The notes under the pieces are model-generated. The model saw only the letters and a list, made by a program, of their open reading frames with translations. It searched no databases and had not been told where the DNA came from. DNA of 64,000 bases from Macrostomum hystrix (Eukaryota > Platyhelminthes > Macrostomidae). A program made the position numbers and the translations under genes. How positions within the stretch are numbered: position 1 is the first letter of the stretch; each line of letters opens with the position of its first letter. Shown piece after piece: positions 34,701 through 45,900 of this stretch. The DNA lies in assembly GCA_950097015.1 (NCBI GenBank), contig CATNEN010000003.1:682001-746000 (forward strand), read 5' to 3'.

Positions 34701-36280
34701 TCTAACTGGAGAGTGTCCTGTCTAACTGGAGGGTGTCCTGTCTAACTGGAGAGTGTCCTGTCTAACTGGAGGGTGTCCTGTCTAACTGGAGAGTGTCCTG
34801 TCTAACTGGAGGGTGTCCTGTCTAACTGGAGGGTGTCCTGTCTAACTGGAGGATATTCTATTATCGATTGTTGAATGAATCTCAAATATTATTATTTTTA
34901 ACAAAATCGCACAAAAATATTATCTTAACATTACAACCATGTCTAAGCACATTTTTAATGTGTTTGATTTACCACAAAATAAATGCATAGCATACTAACC
35001 AACTATACAAACTATTATAGCAAGCCGCCAATAAATGGTTGATTACGATTTTGCTTAATTTGCAGAATGTTATCTTAGCTTCAATGTAAGATTGTAAAAG
35101 TACAAATAAAAAATTTAACACGCGTACCATATTTTTCGATGCACTGATTGTAGCAAAAGTTAAAATTAGCAGAGCACTGTCTAGTTAAATTAATATAACC
35201 CAAAATGTCATTTTTTTATTTTTACAGGCTTTTAGCGTACGACCGCAAAATATTCATTTTGTCTACTTAAAGTAGCTGACTAGAGAAACGACGCATATTT
35301 AATGTTTGTTGTATGAAATAAACGCCCAGATCTGATTTAAAATCTAGTGAAAATTTTTTTAGACAGGGCTTATATGCTCATTCATATCGTCTAAAATTTT
35401 TGGGGCCAGTTTAAACCTAAGATGAACAACCCGTAGTTTTTTGTTCTGACTAGCACATTTAAACGGAGATATTTCGACAATTCACTAAACTAAAAACAGG
35501 AACCTATTTTCAAGCATTGTTAATGTTATTACTTGTTTTGTATGCGCTTTCAGAGAGGTCGAGTCAGGAGGTATTCTGGAATCGGCGCCCTTGAAGATTG
35601 TCGGGCCTAGGGAGCAGAGGTTTGAGCTGGCTGCCCTGCTCAGATGATAATATCTAATAATCTGTTTCTCAAACACTCTCGAACTCTACATCTCACCCTC
35701 TATCCGGCTCAACTTCTCACCCTCTCTCCTGCTCTACTTCTCACCCTCTCTCCAGCTCTACTTCTCACCCTCTCTCCTGCTCTACTTCTCACCCTCTCTC
35801 CAGCTCTACTTCTCACCCTCTCTGCAGCTCTACTTCTCACCCTCTCTCCGGCTCAACTTCTCACCCTCTCTCCAGCTCTACTTCTCACCCTCTCTCCAGC
35901 TCTCACCCCATCGGTCACCTTGCAGATTCGTCAGCGTGCTATTCCGCTTTCTCATCTTTGAGCAGCAGACGAACCATCCGGGCCACTTTGAGCAGACTGT
36001 GCCCCTCGATACCCACGGCCACACCCTGATTGAATTTATTCGCAAAAAAACTAAATTAGCCAGCAAAGATTTCGTCCTGTACTTTGACAATACGAAAACT
36101 AACCAATTGGACGAGTTCAAGACCCTCGAGGACCTCGGCATTCACGGAGGACCTGAGCACGCGCCCAAAGAGACACTAGTCTATTATGATTTTCGAGTTG
36201 ACTTTGAAAGCTGCCCAGTACTCATGTCCGACTATTATTTTGTTGAGAAAGCCCTCAAGGAGACCACTTTGATTGACTGA
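31713..36280 (+). CDS. Two-EF-hand protein with basic N terminus and unassigned C-terminal domain
   Basis: I cannot name the orthologue. Exons 31713-31790, 32026-32037, 32597-32768, 32845-32968, 35554-35619 and 35926-36280 give 268 aa with consistent phases. Residues 1-30 are Lys-rich (KKGGKKKHKKMTRAERAQ), and residues 27-30 come from a 12 nt microexon (AEKK). Residues 60-129 hold an EF-hand pair with intact loops DRDGNGTLDYDE (73-84) and DADGNGDIDYDE (109-120), so both should bind calcium. The C-terminal part (from about 150) is a compact alpha/beta domain beginning FVSVLFRFLIFEQQTNHPGH, perhaps ubiquitin-like; this is inference. The ATG lies 3 bases after a TTTTCAG acceptor. Intron 4 contains two minisatellites and intron 5 one. 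Confidence 0.82.
32026..32037 (+). CDS. 12 nt microexon of the EF-hand gene
   Basis: GCAGAAAAGAAG between TTTCAG and GTAGGT, in phase 0 on both sides, encoding AEKK. Skipping it would keep the frame, so it could be an alternative cassette exon within the lysine-rich N terminus. Confidence 0.75.
33225..33425. repeat. Degenerate tandem repeat, about 57 bp unit
   Basis: Four copies of GTGAGGTGGGTGTTTTTAGC plus GGGTAAGGAAATTCAGGGGC in intron 4 of the EF-hand gene. Confidence 0.85.
34098..34855. repeat. Minisatellite, 20 bp unit (EF-hand gene intron 4)
   Basis: About 38 copies of GGTGTCCTGTCTAACTGGAG. Variants CAGGAG and CTGGAGAG recur in blocks, as expected from unequal exchange or slippage. 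Confidence 0.97.
34856..35553. other. 3' part of EF-hand gene intron 4
   Basis: AT-rich intron with no repeat or exon recognised. Confidence 0.4.
35690..35905. repeat. Minisatellite, 24 bp unit (EF-hand gene intron 5)
   Basis: Nine copies of CTCTACTTCTCACCCTCTCT plus CCAG. The array runs nearly into the polypyrimidine tract and acceptor at 35925, so the repeat may itself supply the pyrimidine tract. Confidence 0.93.
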
Positions 36281-36364
36281 GGCTTTGCTACTCGGTTTTA
36301 ATAATTTCGGATTTCGCAAATCAGACGCACTCTGTGACTACCTGAGACCACCTGCAAACCTTTG

Positions 36365-36490
36365 ATAGGCTGAGTACACCAACACAACCTCATCCTGTAC
36401 CTGTGTACACCAACACAACCTCATCCTGTACCTGTGTACACCAACACAACCTCATCCAGTACCTGTGTACACCAATCTTATCCAGTGCCT
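36365..36490. repeat. Short tandem repeat, about 36 bp unit (3' of EF-hand gene)
   Basis: Three to four copies of GTGTACACCAACACAACCTC plus ATCCTGTACCT, probably in the 3'UTR. Confidence 0.85.
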
Positions 36491-37061
36491 GAGCCTATCA
36501 AATGTAGTTTAATCAACGCCTTTGATTATGTACTTGCATGTACAGCTGTTTCAAGAGTAAAACTATATTTTTTCTAAATTTGCATTCTCTCTGATTACGA
36601 AACAAAAAAGGTTGTTTGTCTGTGTACGCAAAAAAGACTTCTCTTTGTCTTTAGAATCCTACCTGTTACTGTTTGATAATACTTTTTTAGACTTAATGAA
36701 CTAAATTTGTAGTAAATAACTGACTAATTTAAACATTTTGTATCAATGCAACCAAATTGTTCATTCTCGTTACCGCAAAACAACTTTGTGTTTATTTTCC
36801 TGAAACAAAAAATTAAAAGTGCTGGCAAAATTGTCCAATCATTTTTATCACAGATCCCAAGGATGTAGAGACAAAAACGTAAAGCATCTAGGCATTTGGG
36901 GTAAATTTAAGCGAGGACCCGACACCGGTGCTTATAGAATAAATTATTATTTATTTCCAGTCTCTTATTGATATAAAAAAATAATATTTTAAATAATAAC
37001 AAGGCCAGTTAGAACGAAAATAGAGTTTCTGTCGCAGTTTATTATAATTTATTGTTTAAAT
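36491..37061. other. Convergent intergenic region
   Basis: Between the 3' end of the EF-hand gene and the hAT MITE that lies beyond the 3' end of the minus-strand giant gene. No gene seen. Confidence 0.4.
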
Positions 37062-37464
37062 CAGGGGTAGGCAATCTTATTTGCTGGCGGGCCAAAGAGA
37101 GAACCTAAAAGACGACAGCGTGCCGCATTGACTGTATAAATATGAGATAGGGGAGAGATGAAACACGGGAGAGATGAGACACGGGAGAGATTAGACACGG
37201 GAGAGATTAGACACGGGAGAGATTAGACACGGGAGAGATAAGACACGGGAGAGATTAGACACGGGAGAGATTAGACACGGGAGAGATTAGACACGGGAGA
37301 GATTAGACACGAGAGAGATTAGACACGGGAGAGATTAGACACGGGAGAGATTAGATACGAGATAGATGAAACAGGACACTGCAGATGTCAGAAGGGGCAA
37401 CGGGCCGGATTCGGGAGCTTCGAGGGCCGCATCTGGCCCGCGGGCCGGAGTTTGCCGACCCCTG
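37062..37464 (-). mobile_element. hAT-type MITE carrying a minisatellite, copy 2 (403 bp)
   Basis: Same family as 29987-30435 in the opposite orientation. Ends CAGGGGTAGGCAA / TTTGCCGACCCCTG, flanked by a perfect 8 bp duplication GTTTAAAT (37054-37061 and 37465-37472). The central array (about 37140-37370) is the same GAGACACGGGAGAGAT-type unit with a different copy number and variant pattern. Confidence 0.93.
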
Positions 37465-37649
37465 GTTTAAATGAACTCAAATCTGACGTATTTTAAACCA
37501 TTTGAATTGTTTTATCATTAATTGTCTACTGATTTGTGCGACAGAGCCAAATTTGGCCTACATCATCCCGAGAAGTATTTGTGTTGCGTTAAAGTGAAAG
37601 TTTTGTTCATTAAAATGTCTGTCAGACGACCTCTTATAATCACGGCGCC

Positions 37650-39978
37650 TTATCCTGTAACATAGCGGCTCTTCTTTTGACAGTCGCAGGAAGCGTTAAC
37701 ATCGAGCTGAAATTAGTTTGTTTAGGTGTTTAGAGAAGCTATTTTATAGTGAATTCTTTTTATAAAACAACTGACTGAATTCCTCATTCGGAGGAGATTC
37801 TAAAAATAGCTTTATCGTGTTATTTTCGCTAAAATATGCTTAAACACTCACAGCCCTAATGACCACAGAGTTGTCCGGGCACTTGTAACGCGCTGTCATT
37901 GTCCTCCTGTGCAGCGGCACGCAGCACTTGTCTGTGCTGTTGCCGCAGCCGCCGTCGCATTTGTGCAACGGCAGCAGGTCGACAGATTCGCAGCCGTCTG
38001 GGAACTTGTAGCGCTGGAAGTTGTACACGAGTGAGCATTGCGCCGGCACTTTGGGTGGCACCTTGCCGCAGGCATCCTGGTGGTGCACAATGTAGCTGGC
38101 GTTCTGCTCGCATGCCTCGCGTTCCAGTTCGCACAGATTCTTGAAGGTGTCGGTCTTGTTGCCAATGACGCCGCAGACGGCTGTTTCGCCGCGGCCGTCA
38201 CAGCTGGGACACCGGCAGACGGCGGTGCCGTTCGCCTCCACGCAGATGTGGCTGGTCGGGCAGATCTTGTTGCGGCACGGGCCGTCAGGGCAGGGGCCGG
38301 AGTAGCAGTCGGCGAATGACGTCATATCGAACGGACAGGCGCCGTTGAATTGGGACTCGCGCACGAGGGACCTGGTGCGCACCTGGAAGCCGATGCCGCA
38401 GGTGCGGGAGCAGCCGCCCCACTGGCTCCATTCGCTGACCTTGCAGTCTGGGAGGGGGTTCGTTGTAGCAATCCAAATAGTTTCTAATACTAGTAACAAC
38501 AATTGTTGGAGGGCTGCGGCAATGGCACACAATTTGGTGACAATGTGGCCTCGCCGTGGAATTGAATTCAGGGACCTGGTTGCGAGAGGCAAACACGTTA
38601 ATCTCTTATCTCTACAGAGATAAGAGAATGTGTCTTTTTATGTCACCACTTGGTGTAAATTGATGTTCACCACTCACATCTACAAGAAAACGCGTCGCTT
38701 ACTGATTGGCTGTCACTAGAGACGAGATTATTATAGGTGGGGCCCGGTGTACATCTAAATACAACACCCTGGCTCTCTAAGAAAGCGTGTCGCTCACTGA
38801 TTGCTTATAATTACCAGCCATTCACGCGAATGTACGAGTACATCACCCTAGCTTTCCTGCAATTAGCTCGCTGATTGGCTGTCGGTAATGATGAGTGTAT
38901 ATCTATTTATATTTTCGCGTCTTACCCTAGACAACGCGCCACTTACTGATTGGCTATGTACACTGGCTTAACTTTCCAAGAAAGCGCGTCACTCACTGAT
39001 TGGCTGCCTGCAGACTGACATATTGGACAGGGAAACGCTATCCTTCCAGTAGCACTTGTACTTGATGTAGTCGCATCGGTTGCTGAATTGCACCAGGTCG
39101 TGGGTGCACACTGGGCCGGAGTTTTTATCGGCGTCGGTGCACGGACGGCACTTGCAGATTGGCTTCTTCAGGTCCGGATCTGTCACGCAGATGTGCGACT
39201 CCGGGCAGCTGATGTCAGAGCACTTTTCTGATGAAAATGTGAGTTAGAAAATGTCAATTAATTGTTAAGGTACTTAATTTATATGCCTGGCGAAATCCCC
39301 CAGCAAGAACAACCACCCTGATAGCTCCCAAGGACCGTTCCAATGACTATACTTCGATAGTTTCTATGACAGACTCTATGACTATTCCTATGACCGGTTC
39401 TACGATCGTTCTATGACCGTTTCTTTCAATGACCGTTCCTTTAATAGTTTGAATAACCGCTCCTTTGACCGTTTACAAGATCGTTTTTATGATCGTTTCT
39501 ATGACGTATGATTTCCCATGACCGGTTCAATGACCGCTTTTATGACTGTAAGTTTTTATCGTCATGCTAAATAGATGGTTAAAAATATTCAGTTACAACT
39601 GCCGCTGCACCTTTGCAAGGAGAGAAGTAGCTGACTGTAATGTCCTTCTCCTTGGCCTTGCAAGCGAATTCAAACATGGCCTTCTCAGAGGCGTGAGTTC
39701 GACCGCGATTGTCGCAGACTTGACCCTCGACCAAACAGCGCTTGCCGACGCAGTCGCAGGTGCACTCCGGCGTGTTCTGCTCGGTGACTCGGCACATCTG
39801 GTTGGGCTCGCATGCGCCTTGACAGACTGAGGTGCAGGTGCGACCATCGCCCTGGTAGCCGTGACGACACGAACAGGTGTACGAGCCAACTGTGTCGGTG
39901 CATTCGGCCATTGGGTCGCATTTGCTGGTACCGCGACCGCATTCATCTTCGTTGACGCACTGACCGAAATCGTTGAAT
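37650..39978 (-). CDS. Giant gene exons 23-26: Kazal-like, TSP1 and C-terminal cystine knot
   Basis: Exon 39978-39611: one EGF, then a follistatin/Kazal-like module ([19 protein letters not shown]). Exon 39227-38997: a second ([21 protein letters not shown]). Exon 38447-37852: a TSP type 1 repeat ([20 protein letters not shown]), a third Kazal ([20 protein letters not shown]) and most of a CTCK domain ([20 protein letters not shown]). The last exon, 37706-37650 (57 nt), adds [18 protein letters not shown] and a stop, supplying the CxC that closes a cystine knot. The exon is phase 0 after TTTCAG and explains why exon 25 has no convincing stop of its own. Confidence 0.85.
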
Positions 39979-42900
39979 CTGGGATTCGGGATTTTTGTTT
40001 GGAGTAGACCGTAAATTCTTTGAGGTAGACAGAGGAGACAGAGTGGATTTTATAGGGTAGACAGAGTAGATTCTATAGGGTAGACAGAGTGGATTCTATA
40101 GGGTAGACAGAGTGGATTCTATAGGGTAGACAGAGTGGATTCTATAGGGTAGACAGAGTGGATTCTATAGGGTAGACAGAGTGGATTCTATAGGGTAGAC
40201 AGAGTGGATTCTATAGGGTAGACAGAGTGGATTCTATAGGGTAGACAGAGTGGATTCTATAAGGTAGACAGAGTGGATTCTATAGGGTAGACAGAGTAGA
40301 TTCTATAGGGTAGACAGAGTAGACTCTATAGGCTAGACTGAGTAGACTCTATAGGGCAGACTGAGTACACTCTATAGGGTAGACTGAGTACACTCTATAG
40401 GGTAGACTGAGTACACTCTATAGGGTTGACTGAGTAGATTCTATTGGGAAGACAGAGTAGATTCTATTGGGTAGACATAGTAGATTCTCTAGGGTAGAGT
40501 AGATTCTCTAGGACAGAGTAGATTCTATTGAGTAGACAGAGTAGATTCTATTGGGAAGACGGAGTAGATTCTCTAGGGTAGACAGAGTAGATTCTATCAG
40601 GTAGACAGAGTAGATTCTATAGGATGGACAGGGTGGATTCTATAGGGTAGACAGATTAGACTCTATAGGGTAGACTGAGTATATTCCAAATCGTAGACAG
40701 AGTAGATTCTATAGGGTAGACAGAGTAGATTCTATAGGGTGGACAGAGTGGATTCTATAGGGTAGACTGAGAATATTCCAAATCGTAGACAGAGTAGATT
40801 CTATAGGGTAGACAGAGTAGATTCTATAGGGTGGACAGAGTGGATTCTATAGGGTAGACAGATTAGACTCTATAGGGTAGACTGAGTATATTCCAAATCG
40901 TAGACAGAGTATATTGAACACAGTCCATAAGTTAGCTAGGGTAATTAAGGACAGACCCGCTATCTGAAATCGCCCACCTGAATCCCACATTGCAGTCGCA
41001 TCGATGCCCGGAGGTCGTTGACACGCAGTGAGAATTCGGCGGGCAGGTCACATTGGCCAGGACGCACTCGTCGATGCGTCGGCATTTGGCGTCGACCACG
41101 GCTGAGCCGGGCTTGCAGCTGCAGTTGAAGCTGCCGGGCCTGTTTAAGCAGACGCCGTAGTCGGAATCGCCGCAGGCGTCGGGTTTGGCGCATTCGTCAA
41201 TGTCGACGCAGACAAAAGGACCGTCTGGTCGATAGCCGGCCGAGCAGGTGCAGGTATAATTGCCAGCTGTGTTGGTGCAGATGCCGTTGGGGCAAGCGTT
41301 GGCCGATTTGCATTCGTCGATATCGACGCAGTTATTGCCGGACTCCAGGGTGAAGCCCTTGGGGCAGTAGCAGCGGAATGAGCCAACGGTATCGACGCAC
41401 ACTTGATTTGGCGGACATCTGTTTAAATTTGATTGGTCAGATTGTAGATAAGACAGGTAGATAAGATAGGTAGATAAGATAGGTAGATAAGACAGGTAGA
41501 TTTTAGACATGTAGATTGTAGATTAGACAGGTATATTGTAGATTAGACAGGTAGATTGTAGATAAGACAGGTAGATAAGATAGGTAGATAAGACAGGTAG
41601 ATAAGATAGGTAGATAGGGCAGGTAGATAAGATAGGTAGATAAGACAGGTAGATTTTAGATAAGACAGGTAGATTGTAGATTAGACAGGTAGATTATATA
41701 TTAGATAGTTAGATTGTAGATAAGACAGGTAGATTGTAGATAAGACAGGTAGATTGTAGATAAGACAGGTAGACTGTAGATAAGACAGGTAGACTGTAGA
41801 TAAGACAGGTAGACTGTAGATAAGACAGGTAGATTGTAGATAAGACACATAGATAAGACAGCGAGACAATCGAGGCGAAAACAGTTCAGTTGCCCACCTG
41901 GCAGCTAGCCTGGAGGCGCTGGGCAAGGCGCACTCGTCGATGTTAGCGCAGGCGGTGTCGCGGAACTCATAGCCGTCAGGACAGTTGCAAACGAAGCTGC
42001 CCGGCGTGTTGACGCAACTGCCGCCGGGCTGGCAGAAGGTCAGTTTGGCATCGGCAGCCAGCTTGCACTCGTCAATGTCTGCGGATGGGGTAAAAAGAGA
42101 GCATAGACTTTAGGGACGGTGAACTTCAGGATGGTTGTGCTTCAGGGTGGTGAGCTTTATGATGGTGCACTGGTGGGAGGTTTCACACCTCAGAATGGTG
42201 TACTTAAAGGAGAATTTACGAGTACTTTTAGAGAGGGTGTACTTTAGGGATGGTGTACTTTAGGGAGGGTGTACTTTAGGGAGGCTGTACTTCAGAGTGG
42301 TGTTCTTTTTTGAAGTATATAATTTAGGGTGGTGTTCTTAAGGATGATTTATTTCAGGAAGGTGTACTTCAGGAAAGTTGTACTTTTAGGGAGGGTGAAG
42401 ATTCACTTCAGTGAGGGTGAGGATTCATACGTCCTCAGAGAAAGTACTAAAAGTACAAACTCCCTGGCAGAAACTAAGAGCGTCGCTCACCAACACAGTC
42501 GGCGCCATTCTGGGCGAATCCAGTCTGGCACTTGCAAGTGAAGCCTCCCATGGTATTGACACACTGTGAGCCCTGACCAGTGCAATTGTGCATGCCCATA
42601 CTGCATTCGTCTATGTCCTGGCACAGTCGCTGATTGTCTGGCGGATTCATGTAGCCCTGTGGACAGGCGCAAGCGAAACCGATTGTAGTATTGTCGACGC
42701 ACAATGCTCCGGCTGGACAGGCGTCGGCACGCTCGGAGCATTCGTTTATGTGTTCGCAGGCTCCGGTGAGGGACATGCGTTTGCCGCGCGGGCAATAGCA
42801 CTGGTAGCTGCCGCGGGTGTTGTTGCACATGGCTGTGGCGTGACAGCTGTCATTTCTTGAGCACTCGTCTATATCAACGCAGTAGACTCCGTTAACAGTG

Positions 42901-45900
42901 TAGCCAACTGGACAGCTGCAGGCGTAGCTAGCGAAGGTGTTGTGACAGGTCTGCTCCGGACCGCACACTCCGGCTGTAGCGCATTCGTTGACGTCTGCGG
43001 TTGAGGCGACGGGATGATGTTTGGGTAGAGGTCGGACAGGTCCCGAAAGTACATCTGATTCAGTCGAGAAAATGTACATTCAACCTGGCTCTAAGAATGT
43101 ACATTCAACCTGGCTTCTGAGAATGTACATTCAACTTGGCTTCAGGGAATGTACATTCAACCTGGCTTCTGAGAATGTACATTCGACCTGGCTCACCGAA
43201 TTTTTATTCAACCTGGCAATAAGAATGTACATTCAAGCTGGCTATGAGAATGTACATTCAACCTGGCTCTGAGAATGTACATTCAACCTGGCTCTGAGAA
43301 TGTACATTCAACCTGGCTCTGAGAATGTACATTCAACCTGGCTCTGAGAATGTACATTCAACCTGGCTCTGAGAATGTACATTCAACCTGGCTCTGAGAA
43401 TGTACATTCAACCTGGCTCTGAGAACGTACATTCAACCTTCAACATCGAAAGCGTATTGAAAACTTTTGTGCGTATTTCAAGCGTATTGAAATGTACTTT
43501 CAAACCTCGCCGAAGAAAGAATGTTCATTCCGCCGTAACCATAAAATGTACTTTCATATGTACCGGCCCAGTTCATGCATCCCAGAGTCGAGAGGTTTGC
43601 TCACCCTGACAGTGAGTTCTGTTGAGCATTTCCAGCCCGAGTTTGCATCGACAAGCGAAGCTGCCAACCAGATTCACGCACTCCGCTGTGCCGCGATTGC
43701 AGTCGTCCGCGTTCTCAGCGCACTCGTCAATGTCTGCGTGAGGTTGGTTTGGTAGGTACAGATACAATTCACTGAAAAGCAGACGCAACAGAAGTAGTAA
43801 ATATCTCCCGTGTCTCATCTCTCCCGTGTCTCATCTCTCCTTTGTCTCATCTCCCGTGTCTCATCTCTATCGTGTCTTATCTCTCCTTTGTCTCACTCTC
43901 CCGTGTCTCATCTCTCCTTTGTCTCACTCTCCCGTGTCTCATCTCTCCTTTGTCTCATCTCTCCCGTGTCTCATCTCTCCCGTGTCTCATCTCTCTCGTG
44001 TCTCATCCGTCCTGTATATCCATCTCACAAAGCATTGCTCAGTAACTCACCAACGCAGCCGCGCGGTCCGACGGCCCTGAAGCCGGAGTCGCACTCGCAC
44101 CTGTACGATCCGGGCGTGTCGACGCACTTGGAGTTGGCCGAGCACACGGCGCCGCGGTCGCACTCGTTGATGTTGACGCACTGGTAGGTGCCCAGGACGT
44201 TCTCGTAGCCGGCAACGCAATCGCAGGTGTAGTTGAGCTTGTGAACTCGATTGTCCAGATTGCGGCAGCTGGAGACGCTGCTGTTGCATTGGTTGGGTCC
44301 GGCGCATTCGTTTACATCGTCGCAGACTATTCCGTTGCCTGAGAAGCCGTCGAGGCAGACGCAGCGGGCCGCGCCGTTGACCGTCTGGCACTTGGCAAAC
44401 GGGCTGCACCTGTTCATTGAAGGACGAGGTGGAGCGGACTAGTTGTCTAGGATTTGAGTGAGTGCGAAATCGTCACTGTTCTCTAATTGAGTATATATTT
44501 TCCATTCGTCTCAACAGATTGAATTACATGGTTCAAATCAGATTTATAATCATTAAGTAATATTTACGCTCGTAGATTTACCAAAATAATTCGAATCACA
44601 TTCTGATAACTCAAATACCCTTCTGATTACTTAATCCTTTTCTCAGTACTTTGATACATTTCTGAGTACTCAAATACCCTCTTGATTGCTCAAATCCTAT
44701 TTAAATAACTCAATTGCTTTTCTGATTACTCAAATATCTTTCTGATTACTCAAATACCGTTCTGATTACAGAAATCCCTTTCTGTGTACTCAAATCCCTT
44801 TCTGATTAATTAAATCCCATTTTAATTACTCAAATCCCTTTCTTATTCCTCAAATCCCTTTCTGATTACTAAAATCCCATTTTAATTACTTAAATCCCTT
44901 TCTTATTCCTCAAATCCCTTTCTGATTATTAAAATCCCATTTTAATTACTTAAATCCCATTCTTATTACTCAAATCCCTTTCTGATTACTAAAACCCCAT
45001 TTTAATTACTTAAATCCCATTCCGGTAACTCAAATCACATTCTGATCACGCAAATCCCAATATGATTACTTAAATCACAATCAGATTACTCATATTGATT
45101 ACTCAATCCCACTCAAATCCCATTCCATTCGAATCCAATTTGTTGCTCAAATCGTATTCTAGAATCCCAACTCGCTCAACCGAAGAAGAAAGGCATTCCT
45201 CCACAAACCTGGGCGCCCTAGTCCAGCAGGGATCCACCTGCTGGCAGAAGTGCACGCAGACTCCGCTAGCGCAAGAGTCCACGCCCTTGTCCAACTGATC
45301 AGCGGGACAGCGGCAGTCGTAGCTGGAGTTGCCCTGATCGCGACAGACGCTGCCAGCCGGGCAGAGTGCCGACTTCGGCGGCGGGCAGTTCTGATTGAGT
45401 TCGCAGAAGTACACGCCGTCGCCATGGTAGCCGGGTCGGCAATGACAGGTGCAGCTGCCTGGTGTATTGGTGCATTCGGCCAGCGAGTGGCAGGGGTGGG
45501 TGCCGGTTTTGCACTCGTCCACATCTTCGCAGCGCTTGGCTTCGGGGTTCCAGGCCCAGCCCTGGACGCACTCGCAGGTGTAGCCGGCGCGGGTGTTGAC
45601 GCAGCGAGAATAGTTGCCGCAGATCAACGGATCGTTGGTGCACTCATCGAAGTCTACGCATGCGCGAGGGTCCTTGGCCTGAGTGAAACAGGTGGTTTAT
45701 GGTCCATCAGTGTTGTACTAGCTATCCCGGTACCGCCTAACCTTATCTTATTCTTATCTTAGTCATTACCGCACTTTGAAACTCAATTAACTTTATCGGC
45801 ATTTTTGCCTCTCTTATCTTATCCTTTCTCTAATTACCTCTCATCTTATGGTCTATATTCCCATGCCTTATCTCACTGTCTCTTTATCAATATGATATCT

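Noticed and set aside
35620-35925. Non-canonical AT-AG intron in the EF-hand gene (exon ending at 35643)
   Set aside because: An upstream canonical donor, CAGAG then GTTTGAG, at 35620 keeps exactly the same phase, so no unusual splicing is needed.
37840-37851. Giant protein ending in VVIRAVSV at a stop near 37840
   Set aside because: The last residues come from reading into a GTGAGT donor; the next exon supplies the missing cystine-knot cysteines in phase.
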